This document shows positions 22,539-31,623 of a stretch of 45,967 nucleotides of DNA, piece by piece (positions within the stretch are counted from its first letter, which is position 1; the number at the start of each line of letters is the position of its first letter). A program made the position numbers and the translations under genes. The notes below the pieces were generated by a model. It had not been told where the DNA came from, did no database searches, and saw only the letters and a program-made list of their open reading frames with translations. The DNA is from Candidatus Diapherotrites archaeon LH_S9 (GTDB taxonomy: Archaea; B1Sed10-29; WALL01; JAGXON01), in contig JAGXON010000001.1 of NCBI GenBank assembly GCA_023659865.1, positions 1-45,967 of the forward strand, in the 5' to 3' direction.

Positions 22539-24833
22539 ATGAAGAAAACCTTAATAGCATCGGTACTGCTGACAACTCTTTTGCTAAGCGGATGTATCAC
22601 ACCAACAGAACAAAACAAAACCTCAAACGTCACGAACGAAACCCAAATAACCGAGGAAAAAGGAATTAACTTAAGCAGCCCGCCAGAAAAAACAGAGCTA
22701 TCTAGCTTCTACTCAGAAGTAGAAACAGAAGTGGTGCCCAGCACAGCACAGTACGAGCTACCGTTAAACAAAAACGAGATAGGTAACTACCAGAACTTCT
22801 CCAAAAAAATCAGTTTAAGCGAGGAAGAAGAACAAACGCTTCTCGAGAACGGTTTCGTGGTGCTAGAAACCAGGACAGAAGAAAATAAGATAACAGGACC
22901 ATACGATTCACTGAAACAGAAAGGCGTTCCCATATTCATCACCACCGACTCACTGCTTCATCTTTACCACATCCAGTTCGATGAAACCCTCAGGAGAATA
23001 GAGGAAGAAAAGTTTTATCCCATGGCCTGGAACATGAGTGAAGAAATGGTCGAGCACTCGAAAAAAGTGTACGAAAGCTCTGACGGAGAACTAAAGGAAG
23101 CAGCCAAGAAGAACCTTGCATTCTACTCCACGGCCCTAGAGCTTCTGGAGCCCGAGCAAGACCAGGTCTGCGAAGAAGGCGACGAGAAATGCCTGTGGAA
23201 AGAAAAGAAATTCAGTCCAGAAGAAGCAGAGAAGTACTCTTTCCAGGTCCCGGAAGAAGTCAAGGAAGAAGTCAACCAAGAACTCGAGTTAATCAAAGCA
23301 CACCAAGGATTCAATAAATCTCCGTTATTCACGTACAAAGAAGATTACTCGCAGTATGTCCCAAGAGGACATTACACGAGATCAGAAAGACTGAAGAACT
23401 ACTTCAAAGGCTTCATGTGGTTCGGGAGAATGACCTTTCTCCTGAAAGGAGGTTGCAAAAAGTGCTTGGTCACTGAAGAAGAAGCAAGAATCCAAACCAA
23501 GAGCGCAGCAATTACCGCAACTCACTTTTCAAACAACAAAGAGCTTGCAAAAGACTGGAACAAAATATACGAGGTCACTTCATTCTACGTAGGTTTGTCA
23601 GACGACCTCGAACCGTACGAGTACCTGGAAGCCATGAACAAAGTTTTCGGAAACCAGGTAGACCTAGGAGAAATCGAGGGAAAAGATATTGGGGAACTAA
23701 AAGCCGAGTTAGCCAGCTACAGGAACCCGAAGATATACGGAGGGACTGGAGACTGCGTGATAAATCCACCATTCAATCCCGAGCAAGCAGACGAATGTCT
23801 TGAAGCCACAAAAGGAATGCGCTTCATGGGCCAAAGATTCGTCCCAGATTCATACATGTTCAGCCAGCTCGTGTTCCCTCGCGTCGGAGGCTTCACAGGA
23901 GAAAAATCAAGCGCATTCACAGAATCTGGGGGAGTAAGAGTTTTTCCAAGAGGTCTTGACGTCATGAGCCTGCTAGGATCAGAAAGAGCTGGTTACTGGC
24001 TTGAAGAACTTCAGGACAATTCATACGATGGATACAACGAGCAACATGACTCGCTAGAGAAAGAATTCAGTTCATTCAGCGAAAAAGAGTGGAACAAAAA
24101 CCTTTACTGGGCGTGGCTTTACTCTCTGAAACCGCTTCTGAAAGATTTCGATGAAGGTTACCCGACTTTCATGCAAACCAGCGCCTGGAAAGACAAGGAA
24201 CTGAACACTGCACTAGCTTCATGGACGGAACTACGGCACGATACCATACTTTACGCAAAACAAAGCTACACCATGAGGGTGGGTGCTGCGATACCTCCGC
24301 AGCCGGAAAAAGTTGTTGGGTACACAGAACCAACACCAGAATTCTATTCTCGACTGCTATCTCTAACTAAAATGACTCGAACCGGTCTGAACGAGATGGA
24401 AGTTCTGGATGAAACATCTGAGTCCCGGTTGGAGTCAATGGAAACCATACTAGAGCGACTGAAAGATATATCGGAAAAAGAACTCAGGAACAAAGAACTC
24501 TCCGAAGAAGACTACAACTTCATAAATAACTTCGACGAAGCCCTGGAAGGAACAATACGAGACGTAGACGAAAAAGCACAAAAAACCACTATAGTTGCAG
24601 ACGTCCACACCGACTCAAACACAGGACAAGTGCTGGAAGAAGGAGTAGGATACGTGAAAATAATGGCTGTGGCATACAAGCTGCCTAACGGAGACGTGCT
24701 AGTCGGAGCCGGCCCAGTATTATCTCACTACGAGTTCAAGCAACCGATGAGAAACAGGCTTACCGACGAAAAATGGAGAGAAACACTAAGACAAGAAAAA
24801 GCTCCAGGAACACCTGCATGGCACCCCGGATAA
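22539..24833 (+). CDS. DUF3160-family lipoprotein
   Basis: 764 residues. Signal with lipobox LLLSGC (Cys at about 19), then a Thr/Asn-rich linker. The body carries the DUF3160 hallmarks: an NGFVVLETR stretch, VPIFITTDSLLHLYHIQFDETLRRIEEE (only its motif TTDSLLHLYH is quoted as diagnostic), and a C-terminal VADVHTDSNTGQVLEEGVGY segment. The protein should be lipid-anchored outside the cell. The biochemical role of this family is not known to me. GATTTTTATAG at about 22496 is a TATA-like element. It is followed 18 bases later by a second lipoprotein gene. Confidence 0.88.
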   Translation: MKKTLIASVLLTTLLLSGCITPTEQNKTSNVTNETQITEEKGINLSSPPEKTELSSFYSEVETEVVPSTAQYELPLNKNEIGNYQNFSKKISLSEEEEQTLLENGFVVLETRTEENKITGPYDSLKQKGVPIFITTDSLLHLYHIQFDETLRRIEEEKFYPMAWNMSEEMVEHSKKVYESSDGELKEAAKKNLAFYSTALELLEPEQDQVCEEGDEKCLWKEKKFSPEEAEKYSFQVPEEVKEEVNQELELIKAHQGFNKSPLFTYKEDYSQYVPRGHYTRSERLKNYFKGFMWFGRMTFLLKGGCKKCLVTEEEARIQTKSAAITATHFSNNKELAKDWNKIYEVTSFYVGLSDDLEPYEYLEAMNKVFGNQVDLGEIEGKDIGELKAELASYRNPKIYGGTGDCVINPPFNPEQADECLEATKGMRFMGQRFVPDSYMFSQLVFPRVGGFTGEKSSAFTESGGVRVFPRGLDVMSLLGSERAGYWLEELQDNSYDGYNEQHDSLEKEFSSFSEKEWNKNLYWAWLYSLKPLLKDFDEGYPTFMQTSAWKDKELNTALASWTELRHDTILYAKQSYTMRVGAAIPPQPEKVVGYTEPTPEFYSRLLSLTKMTRTGLNEMEVLDETSESRLESMETILERLKDISEKELRNKELSEEDYNFINNFDEALEGTIRDVDEKAQKTTIVADVHTDSNTGQVLEEGVGYVKIMAVAYKLPNGDVLVGAGPVLSHYEFKQPMRNRLTDEKWRETLRQEKAPGTPAWHPG

Positions 24834-24851
24834 ACTTCAGGAGCTGAAATC

Positions 24852-25373
24852 ATGAAAAAAACGTTTTTACTGCTCACGATCTTACTTGCTGCCGGATGCT
24901 TACAGCAACCAAAGGAGAAAGAAAAAATGACTGAAAAAATAAATTTAGAGAGCCCTGCCTTCTCGCAAGGCGGAAACATTCCCTCAAAATACACCTGCGA
25001 CCAAGAAGACATTAACCCTGCCCTGAACATCGGGGAAGTGCCAGAAAAAACCAAGTCACTTGCCATGATAGTCGACGACCCTGACGCGCCACGAGGAACG
25101 TTCGTCCACTGGGTTATCTGGAACATTCCAGTAACAAACAAGATAAACGAAGACAGTGTTCCAAGAAACGTGCGACAAGGAACCAACGGATTCAAGAAAA
25201 CTAAGTACAGAGGACCTTGCCCACCCGGAGGAACACACAGATACTTCTTCAAAGTGTACGCGCTCGACAAAAAACTCGATCTAGCTGAAGGTGCTAGCAA
25301 ACAAGAACTGAAGAACGCTATGAAGGGAAATATCCTAGCTCAAGGCGAACTGATGGGAAAATACAGTCGCTGA
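24852..25373 (+). CDS. PEBP/YbhB-family lipoprotein
   Basis: 173 residues. Lipobox LLAAGC (Cys at about 16), then a YbhB/YbcL-type phosphatidylethanolamine-binding-protein fold: CDQEDINPAL, the central DDPDAPRGTFVHWVIWNIP motif (with the D-x-D-A-P and H-W core), and GPCPPGGTHRYFFKVYALD. These residues form the anion-binding site. Most archaeal YbhB proteins are cytoplasmic or periplasmic, and this one is membrane-anchored. It is in an apparent operon with the DUF3160 lipoprotein. Confidence 0.92.
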   Translation: MKKTFLLLTILLAAGCLQQPKEKEKMTEKINLESPAFSQGGNIPSKYTCDQEDINPALNIGEVPEKTKSLAMIVDDPDAPRGTFVHWVIWNIPVTNKINEDSVPRNVRQGTNGFKKTKYRGPCPPGGTHRYFFKVYALDKKLDLAEGASKQELKNAMKGNILAQGELMGKYSR

Positions 25374-25419
25374 AAGAAGTTTTTTAAGCCAGGTTTCACT
25401 CAAACCAGCAGGTGAACAT

Positions 25420-26778
25420 ATGAGTCTTTCGGAATACATTTTCAGAGCGTACGATATACGAGGAAAGTACGGAAAAGACTTTACTGAACAAGGAATGGAA
25501 AAAATCGGGAAAGCTATCGGTAGCTTCATGAAACAAAAATCTTTAAAGTCCTGCGTTATCGGTAGAGACGTCCGAAAATCCAGCGAGCCCTTATCAAACG
25601 CTCTAAAACAAGGACTGATAGAAACAGGAGTGGAAGTTTCCGACGCCGGTGAAACACCGATAGGAGTAGCAGTTTTCACGGCAAAAAAAGGAAGAAAAGA
25701 CGTTTGCGCTTACGTGACCGCTTCTCACCTGCCGCCAGAGTGGAACGGGCTGAAACTGTTCCACGAAGACGGACTAGCTTTTTCAGAAGAACAAATACAG
25801 GAAATCGGAAGAAAAACTATCAACAAAAACTTTGTAAAGACAGAAAAAGGAGTAGACAAAGGCAAAATAGACCTCATAGACGACTACATCAAGTTCAACA
25901 AAAAGAATTTCGACTGCGATGGCGTGAAATGCGTTATCGATTGCGGGGGTGGAAGCACCCACAAAATAGTTCCAAAAGTCTTTGATTCAATGGGAATGGA
26001 AACACACACCCTATTCTGCGAAAAAGACGTGAACTTCTCGAAAAGACCTAGCAAGCCAACAGAAAAATCCCTGACAAAACTAAAAGAAAAAGTGATCGAA
26101 GAAAACGCTGACTTCGGAGCAGGATTCGACGGAGACGGGGACAGAGTCCTGATACTGAACGAGAAAGGCGGAACAGTCTCTGCAGACGAACTAGCAATCA
26201 TTATCGGAAGAAAAATGCTGGAAAACAAAAAAGGAAAAATTATCGCGACAGTAGAATCCTCTCAACTGACTGAAGACGTGCTCAGGAAAAAAGGAGCAGA
26301 AATAATCAGAGTGCCTGTAGGACACACCCATATGACAAAAGAAGGAAAAAACCACAACGCAATCCTAGGATACGAACCATCTAACCACATGGTTCAACCG
26401 CAAATATCTTTGTTCGATGATGCAACATTAACCGTCATGAAGCTCGCGGAAGTTCTTAAAAAAGAAGAAAAAACTTTATCGGAACTCGCGAGCAATATAC
26501 CTTCTTACGACAAGGAAAAAACTTTTTTGAAGTGCCCTGATAAAGTGAAATTCGAGGTACTGGAAGAACTTAAAGAAGAAATAGAAGGAAAGTACGGTAA
26601 AGTCGATTTAATGGATGGAATTAGAGTAGATTTCGATAAATCGTGGGTACTGACCCGTTGCTCGAACACATCGCCTGAAATCCGAATCGCTGCCGAAGCA
26701 AAAACTGAAACAAAAGCAAAAAAACTGCTCGAAGAATTCAAGGAAAAAACAAGCAAAAAAATAGAAGAAAAAACATAA
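25420..26778 (+). CDS. Phosphomannomutase/phosphoglucomutase (alpha-D-phosphohexomutase)
   Basis: 452 residues, normal length. Domain 1 has FRAYDIRGKYG and the phosphoserine loop TASHLPPEWNG, where the usual TASHNP has Leu for Asn. The Mg2+ loop is DGDGDR at about 242-247. The sugar-binding loop is GYEPSNH, a variant of GGEPSGH. The phosphate-binding loop is RCSNTSPEIRI. It interconverts hexose 6- and 1-phosphates for glycan or nucleotide-sugar synthesis, and pairs functionally with the nucleotidylyltransferase at 32630. AGGTGAAC before the ATG is the ribosome binding site. Confidence 0.92.
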   Translation: MSLSEYIFRAYDIRGKYGKDFTEQGMEKIGKAIGSFMKQKSLKSCVIGRDVRKSSEPLSNALKQGLIETGVEVSDAGETPIGVAVFTAKKGRKDVCAYVTASHLPPEWNGLKLFHEDGLAFSEEQIQEIGRKTINKNFVKTEKGVDKGKIDLIDDYIKFNKKNFDCDGVKCVIDCGGGSTHKIVPKVFDSMGMETHTLFCEKDVNFSKRPSKPTEKSLTKLKEKVIEENADFGAGFDGDGDRVLILNEKGGTVSADELAIIIGRKMLENKKGKIIATVESSQLTEDVLRKKGAEIIRVPVGHTHMTKEGKNHNAILGYEPSNHMVQPQISLFDDATLTVMKLAEVLKKEEKTLSELASNIPSYDKEKTFLKCPDKVKFEVLEELKEEIEGKYGKVDLMDGIRVDFDKSWVLTRCSNTSPEIRIAAEAKTETKAKKLLEEFKEKTSKKIEEKT

Positions 26779-26861
26779 AAGAGAAAGAACCCTATAGAAA
26801 CAAAGAATTTCAAGAAGAATTAATAAGCCTGAAACAACACAATTAAAACAGAGGTGAGAAA

Positions 26862-27158
26862 ATGGTAATGGACGCAGAAGAATTTGATGTTGAAGGCGAA
26901 TCAGAAACAGGAGGGGATATACGCGAGAGCATAATAGGCAAGGGCACAAAAATACACAAAATTGGAAGCCAAGAAGAACTCTTAGAAAAAATAAGTGAAT
27001 CAGGACCAAGAGAGGGCAGAATAGGACTGAGTAAAAAAGAAGAAGGGAAAACAAAAGTAGTAGAGAAAAGAAAAGAAAAAAAAGATGATATTATATCACA
27101 AAACCTTACAGGAGAATCAGAATCAGATATAATAAAAGAATTAAAATCCCACTACTAA
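26862..27158 (+). CDS. Unrecognised 98-residue charged protein
   Basis: GAGGTGA before the ATG supports the start. It contains IIGKGTKIHKIGSQEELLEKI in the middle and a Lys/Glu-rich second half. GKGTK also occurs near the N-terminus of the kinase-like protein encoded at 27524, hinting at a shared linear motif. No family was recognised. It is the first of a compact set of four plus-strand unknowns. Confidence 0.6.
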   Translation: MVMDAEEFDVEGESETGGDIRESIIGKGTKIHKIGSQEELLEKISESGPREGRIGLSKKEEGKTKVVEKRKEKKDDIISQNLTGESESDIIKELKSHY

Positions 27159-27161
27159 AAC

Positions 27162-27487
27162 ATGGAAACTGAAAACAGCACCTCTCAAAAGGTTGACAGC
27201 AGTGACAAAGAAACAGAGATAGATTACGGGAAAACAAAAAGAAGCAAGCGTCCACACCCCAACAAAGTACAAACAACCAAGCACTTATCCCTTTCTTCTT
27301 TACCTTAACAGATATTATAAACATTCAAGCTAGGTACATAGCTTCTTCCAGTCTCACTGCAATAACCTTGATAGCTTTAGGTGCTTTACTGGTATCGAAA
27401 ACAAGCAAGATAAAATACGCTTTCCTAATGCTTTTAGCGGGCGTGACAACCACTCCAGCCAACACGATAATCGTTTTCTTCAAGTAA
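27162..27487 (+). pseudogene. Two-helix membrane protein, apparently frameshifted
   Basis: ATG 27162 opens 48 codons (METENSTSQKVDSSDKETEI...) that stop at 27308. From 27206 on, another frame without any start codon runs to TAA 27485-27487 and encodes a clear membrane part: TLTDIINIQARYIASSSL, ITLIALGALLVS, KYAFLMLLAGVTTTPANTII. Adding one A in the A-run at about 27234-27240 joins the two into roughly 108 residues. So this is a single gene with a one-base deletion, or a homopolymer sequencing error. The function is unknown. Confidence 0.55.
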
Positions 27488-27523
27488 TAAAAATTTTGGA
27501 AAACAAAAGAGTAATGAATCAAA

Positions 27524-28522
27524 ATGAGAAAAAAAGTAGACGGGAAAGGAACAAAACTAGAGGAAGGAGGAGACTCCTTCGAAGTCCTTCATCCGCACGC
27601 CCTTACGCAAAAAGAAACTCTTAGCGAAAAAGATAAAAGAGAACTAGGGCACGCGATAGGCGTGAGAGACACAGGGTTTCACATACCTGGAACAGAAGTG
27701 AATAAAAACAAAGGTGAAGACATCTATGAGCTCCCGATATACGGTTCTCCGGAAGGAAGCATAAGAAAAGTCATTGGGGTAAATAAAAAAGGAGAAACCC
27801 CGCGAGTTTACAAAATAGAAAGATCTTTATACACTTACACAAACGAAAGAGAAGTAAGAAAAGCAGAAAAAGTGCACGAAAAAATAAATGAATTACTGCC
27901 AGAAAACTCGGCAAAAAGCATGGGAGGAATATGGATAGAAAACATAGAGTTCCCGGAAAAAATAGAATCACTTTTCGGAAAATCTAAAGGCAAACTATAT
28001 ATCCCTATACAAGAATTAGTGGACCAAAAAAACTTTGCGGAAACAAGTTTTGTAGGAGAAAAAGGCGAAAGAAAAATCAGGAACGTAAGCAAAAAAGTAG
28101 GAAAGATAGTTGGAAAATTATTTGAAAACAACATAATGCTAGACGACTTGAAACCACAAGACTTCTGTCCAGGAAAAGAAGACCAACCAGTACTGGTAGA
28201 CGAACAAAACGCTCACTTCAGAACAAAATACAGGAAAGCAAAAACAAAGAAGGTAGGCAACGGACTAGCAAAATTTGTTGAAGACCTAAAACAATTCAAC
28301 CCAAACCTCTTCTACGAAAAACAAGAAAAAGGAAGAAAACTAAACAAGAAACTAGTCAAAGACGTAGGAAAAGCAATAAAGAAAGGAGTAAACAAAGAAG
28401 TGAGCAGCAGAAAAGAAAAAGGATACATAATGAAAGAGTTCGACAACAGATTCGCCAGAATGCTCAGAGAAGGAGAGAAAGGACTACCTGAATTCCATGA
28501 AGAGACAGAACGAGAGATATGA
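27524..28522 (+). CDS. Divergent protein-kinase-like protein
   Basis: 332 residues. A minimal kinase layout can be read. VYK at 95-97 fits the beta-3 Lys. A helix with Glu follows (NEREVRKAEKVHEK, 107-120). KLYIPIQELVDQ at 157-168 fits the hinge. LDDLKPQDF at 206-214 fits the catalytic loop, with D208 and K210 but Asp at the Asn position. PVLVDEQNAHF at 222-232 fits the metal-binding strand (D226; DEQ in place of DFG). The glycine-rich loop is not obvious. The N-terminal 60 residues and basic C-terminal helices (KNKGVNKEV) are extra. The nearest fold is the kinase/aminoglycoside phosphotransferase group. The substrate is unknown. Confidence 0.6.
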   Translation: MRKKVDGKGTKLEEGGDSFEVLHPHALTQKETLSEKDKRELGHAIGVRDTGFHIPGTEVNKNKGEDIYELPIYGSPEGSIRKVIGVNKKGETPRVYKIERSLYTYTNEREVRKAEKVHEKINELLPENSAKSMGGIWIENIEFPEKIESLFGKSKGKLYIPIQELVDQKNFAETSFVGEKGERKIRNVSKKVGKIVGKLFENNIMLDDLKPQDFCPGKEDQPVLVDEQNAHFRTKYRKAKTKKVGNGLAKFVEDLKQFNPNLFYEKQEKGRKLNKKLVKDVGKAIKKGVNKEVSSRKEKGYIMKEFDNRFARMLREGEKGLPEFHEETEREI

Positions 28523-28653
28523 AAATAAAACAAATAATTCAAGCACTAGCAGCAATAATTGGATGCAAAGCAGTAGGAATACCTGCCGAGCAAAAAAACC
28601 TGAAAAAAGAGTCCTGTAACACTATCCTTTCCGAGCCTTATACGCATAAACGA
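28519..28653 (+). CDS. Possible 44-residue secreted or lipid-anchored peptide
   Basis: Its ATG overlaps the stop of the kinase-like gene (ATGA), a pattern typical of coupled genes here. MKIKQIIQALAAIIGC looks like a short signal with a lipobox-like end. The 3' part overlaps the facing PKD gene by 32 bases. It is short and may be non-coding. Confidence 0.3.
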
Positions 28654-29644
28654 TAATGAAGACAAGTAACGCTAAAAGAACTATCAGCGCAGGAATTACC
28701 AGCAGACCTAGTTCAAAACCCGCTTTTTCAGGTCCTTCCGCTGGTCCTTTAGTCTTGTTCTCCTCCAGTTCCACAGGCTTCTCGGGTTCAGCAGCCGTTG
28801 GATTAATCCTCACGTCAATGGTTCTCCGACCTGCTTCGCCTTCTTCATCAGTAACAATCAAGGTAACTTCATAATCTCCTGGTCTCGAGTAACTGTGAGT
28901 GACGGTTTCTCCTTCAGCAGTCTCTCCGTCTCCAAAATACCATTCGTAACTTACTATTCTCCCGTCGATATCAATGCTTTCAGACGCATCAAACTCTATA
29001 GGGCTTCCTGCCTTAGTTTCTTGTTCAGATGCAGTAAAATCGGCTGTAGGGGATTCGTTTTCTACTGGCCCTGAAGGCTTTTCGGTCTCTTCTGGAGTAA
29101 CAGTTTTGTTTTCTTTTGGTGTAACAGTTTCGGGAGTTACTGATCCGTATCCACCCCCACCTCCTCCTTCTTCGACAGTGCGTGTTATCCTGAAGTTCTG
29201 CACTTCCCCACCACTCCCATAGCTGAAAGAAAAGCCTATTTCTCCTGAAGAATTAGTGTCACGCGTGAAATCAGTGTCCAACGGAGAAACATGAATCGTG
29301 TGACTAGTTGAAGCAGGTAAATTTGATAAAGCGAAATTCATTTCTTGCCCGTCCACACCGCTCTTGGCGGAAAATTCCTTGTACGTCGAATTCAGTTCAA
29401 CGATGTTTACAGCAGCTTCTCCGGAATCCGTAACTAAAGAGAAATTGTTTTCCCCCATCTTCGCCCAGGCCCCACCAACAGTTAAATTGCTGTAGCTTTG
29501 CTGGCCGTCAAAAGAAACATTGCAGTAATCAAGGTTTAGAACAGTGTCGTTCACGACGACTTGAGCACCAGCTACGGAGAAAAGAAATAAGACCAAGGGA
29601 AGGAACATCAATGACTTTACAGAGTTCTTTGCCAAATTAATCAC
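28622..29644 (-). CDS. Surface protein with one PKD domain and a C-terminal membrane anchor
   Basis: 340 residues. Signal peptide to about residue 27 (LPLVLFLFSVAGA), an N-terminal beta-rich domain with several Asn-x-Ser/Thr sequons, a Gly-rich hinge (EGGGGGGYG, about 160-168), a Thr/Pro/Glu linker, one PKD domain at about 200-280 (SPTADFTA, YEWYFGDGE, HSYSRPGDYEVTL), another linker, and a C-terminal helix (about 308-335) with KARKG inside. It is anchored with the PKD domain outside. It overlaps the upstream tail-fibre-like gene by 8 bases, so the two form an operon. Confidence 0.85.
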   Translation of the reverse strand: MINLAKNSVKSLMFLPLVLFLFSVAGAQVVVNDTVLNLDYCNVSFDGQQSYSNLTVGGAWAKMGENNFSLVTDSGEAAVNIVELNSTYKEFSAKSGVDGQEMNFALSNLPASTSHTIHVSPLDTDFTRDTNSSGEIGFSFSYGSGGEVQNFRITRTVEEGGGGGGYGSVTPETVTPKENKTVTPEETEKPSGPVENESPTADFTASEQETKAGSPIEFDASESIDIDGRIVSYEWYFGDGETAEGETVTHSYSRPGDYEVTLIVTDEEGEAGRRTIDVRINPTAAEPEKPVELEENKTKGPAEGPEKAGFELGLLVIPALIVLLALLVFIIVYAYKARKG

Positions 29645-30611
29645 TTATCTTATAAAGTTGAATATCTGCAGCAATAGGATCATCAAAAGTGGTGCTTCCG
29701 TTTAAATCTAAACTACTATTAGTAACTTTGAACTCTACAGAAACATTGTATCCCTCATCCAATTTCATCGTACCGCTATACGGGTGAACGAAGTAATCTC
29801 CGTCGTCCATACTTCGGTAAGTATAGGATTGAGTGCCTCTCTTTCCCTTTGCAGCATTGTTCACAGTAACACGACTAGCAAGTCCAACAATCCTTGTAGT
29901 GTTATGATAGTGACCATTTATCGATCCTGAAACCATGTAAACTCCTGGTTGACCAACTTCGATTGTTTCATTACCATTAGTTCTTGTGAAAGAGCAGGAA
30001 GTCACATCAGATACCGGCGTATCCCACGATACATTCTCCCAAGTTGCTGTTGTTGTAGTATCAACGGAGTCATTCCTGTAGAATTGAGCTGTGCATGCCT
30101 TTCTCTTTCCTTTAAGGAACTCGCCTGCAGTAACGTTTCCCGTTGCATCGACGTCCCCAGTACCCGTTACACTAACGCTCCCAGTACCCGTTACATTGAC
30201 GTTAGCCGCATTAAACACATCATTCCCACCTAAGTCCAGGTTACCAGTCATCGAGTCTCCAGTTTCATTCACCCAGCTATCAGGAAGATTTATTAACTGA
30301 CTCCCATCACCCTTAAAATAATCAGCAGTAACGTTGTAGGCAGTAACATTAGTTGAATTAACAACGTCAGTCGCATAAAAATTAGTTGAATTCACGTTAG
30401 CCGCATTAAACACATCATTCCCACCCACGTCCAGGTTCGAACTCAATTGAACTTCTTCCAAAAACTCTATAGCGCCTGAAAGAGACGTTATTTTATTTGT
30501 TTTAGTTAAATTTGTTTGCACGCTCGTATCATTCAAGTAAGTGGTGGCCACTCCCGTGGATAAGAGCATTACCGAAAAAACAGCTATCAGGATTCCATTC
30601 AAATAATTCAT
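29637..30611 (-). CDS. Secreted tail-fibre-like/C1q-like surface protein
   Basis: 324 residues. Signal peptide of about 22 residues (IAVFSVMLLSTGVA). Two repeats of LD(V/L)GGNDVFNAANVN with GDGSQLINLP and GDSMTGNLDLGG motifs, as in phage and bacterial tail-fibre or collar-like proteins. The C-terminal domain (about 185-324) has VGQPGVYMVSGSI, resembling a C1q/TNF-like jelly roll. It has about ten N-glycosylation sequons. It is probably trimeric and displayed outside the cell with the PKD protein. No anchor is visible in this protein. Confidence 0.8.
   Translation of the reverse strand: MNYLNGILIAVFSVMLLSTGVATTYLNDTSVQTNLTKTNKITSLSGAIEFLEEVQLSSNLDVGGNDVFNAANVNSTNFYATDVVNSTNVTAYNVTADYFKGDGSQLINLPDSWVNETGDSMTGNLDLGGNDVFNAANVNVTGTGSVSVTGTGDVDATGNVTAGEFLKGKRKACTAQFYRNDSVDTTTTATWENVSWDTPVSDVTSCSFTRTNGNETIEVGQPGVYMVSGSINGHYHNTTRIVGLASRVTVNNAAKGKRGTQSYTYRSMDDGDYFVHPYSGTMKLDEGYNVSVEFKVTNSSLDLNGSTTFDDPIAADIQLYKISD
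30156..30203. repeat. 24-base tandem repeat in the tail-fibre-like gene
   Basis: Two units starting CCCAGTACCCGTTACA, 24 bases apart, encode VTGTGSVS-like and VTGTGDVD-like turns of the repeat region. This suggests recent slippage in a repetitive fibre. Confidence 0.75.
30199..30437. repeat. 44-base direct repeat in the tail-fibre-like gene
   Basis: ACGTTAGCCGCATTAAACAC and the following bases to GTCCAGGTT occur at 30199-30242 and 30394-30437, differing at only two positions. They encode the repeated L-x-GGNDVFNAANVN segment. Near identity at DNA level indicates recent duplication or gene conversion of the fibre module. Confidence 0.85.
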
Positions 30612-30799
30612 GTTAAAACACTCAAATAATTCACACTAAAAAGAAGAACATTAAGCCTTTTTAATACTTTCGAAAAACAAGAACCGAGGTCTCGAAGGAT
30701 AAACATGGCAAACCTCAAGCTAGCTTAATCAAAAATTAAACAATTAATTATTTATAGATCAAATTCTTAAGTTAAAAAGCTAAATCAAGAGGTATATTC

Positions 30800-31555
30800 A
30801 TGAGTTTTGAAAACAAAGTCGTTCTTGTTACCGGTTCTTCTCGAGGAATAGGAAAAGCTACTGCTCTAGAACTCGCTGAAAGAGGCGCCGACGTAGCTAT
30901 TGATTACGTTAGCTCTGAGGATAAAGCGAAAAAAGTTGTAGATAAAATAAAAGACATGGGCAGAAATTCAGTAGCTGTTCAAGCCGATGTCTCGTCTCCA
31001 GAAAAAGTAAAAAGAATGATGGAAGAAGTAAACACTAAACTTGGTGGACTGGACGTACTCGTAAACAATGCAGGAGTCCTGATGCCTTCCCCGCTTCAAA
31101 ATTTTGACAAAAAAAAGGCTATGAAAACCCTGGAAATAAATCTTATTGGAAACTTACTCTGTTCAAAAGAAGCTGTTCCGTACCTGAAAAAAAGCAATGA
31201 CCCAGTTATAGTGAACGTAGCTTCCATGATGGGGGAGTTACCGTCTGTAGGAATACCTGTTTACGGAGCCTCAAAAGCAGGAGTCATAAACGTCACCAAA
31301 ACACTTGCAAAAAGTCTTGCTCCAAAGATAAGAGTTAACGCAGTTGCACCTGGTGTAACAAAAACAGATATGACTGCAAAAAGTACTGCAGGATACGATC
31401 AAGAACAAGTAGAACCAATTATAGAGAAAACACCGTTGAACAGGCTGGACGAACCTGAAAACGTAGCTGAAGTAATAGCTTTCCTTGCTTCAGACAAAGC
31501 TTGCTTTATCACGGGAAACGTAATATTTTGCGATGGTGGCTACTTCCTGAAGTAA
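30800..31555 (+). CDS. Short-chain dehydrogenase/reductase (FabG-like)
   Basis: 251 residues, classical SDR length. Cofactor loop TGSSRGIG at 11-18, structural NNAG at 89-92, catalytic S142, Y155 and K159 (YGASK), and VAPGVTKTDM near 187. D63 in QADVSS contacts adenine, and the SS/R pattern after the first strand favours NADP(H). The substrate cannot be assigned: 3-oxoacyl-ACP and glucose dehydrogenase-like enzymes share this pattern. It has its own AT-rich promoter (about 30755-30780) and AGAGGTAT as ribosome binding site. Confidence 0.9.
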   Translation: MSFENKVVLVTGSSRGIGKATALELAERGADVAIDYVSSEDKAKKVVDKIKDMGRNSVAVQADVSSPEKVKRMMEEVNTKLGGLDVLVNNAGVLMPSPLQNFDKKKAMKTLEINLIGNLLCSKEAVPYLKKSNDPVIVNVASMMGELPSVGIPVYGASKAGVINVTKTLAKSLAPKIRVNAVAPGVTKTDMTAKSTAGYDQEQVEPIIEKTPLNRLDEPENVAEVIAFLASDKACFITGNVIFCDGGYFLK

Positions 31556-31623
31556 ACTATCGCAACATCAACCAATAGCTCGAGAATTCTTCCCTATTCT
31601 CTAATCTTTTTGTTGTAATAGCA

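Noticed and set aside
27325-27522. Minus-strand frame of 65 codons
   Set aside because: It is antisense to the membrane part of the frameshifted plus-strand gene, which has the better membrane-protein pattern.
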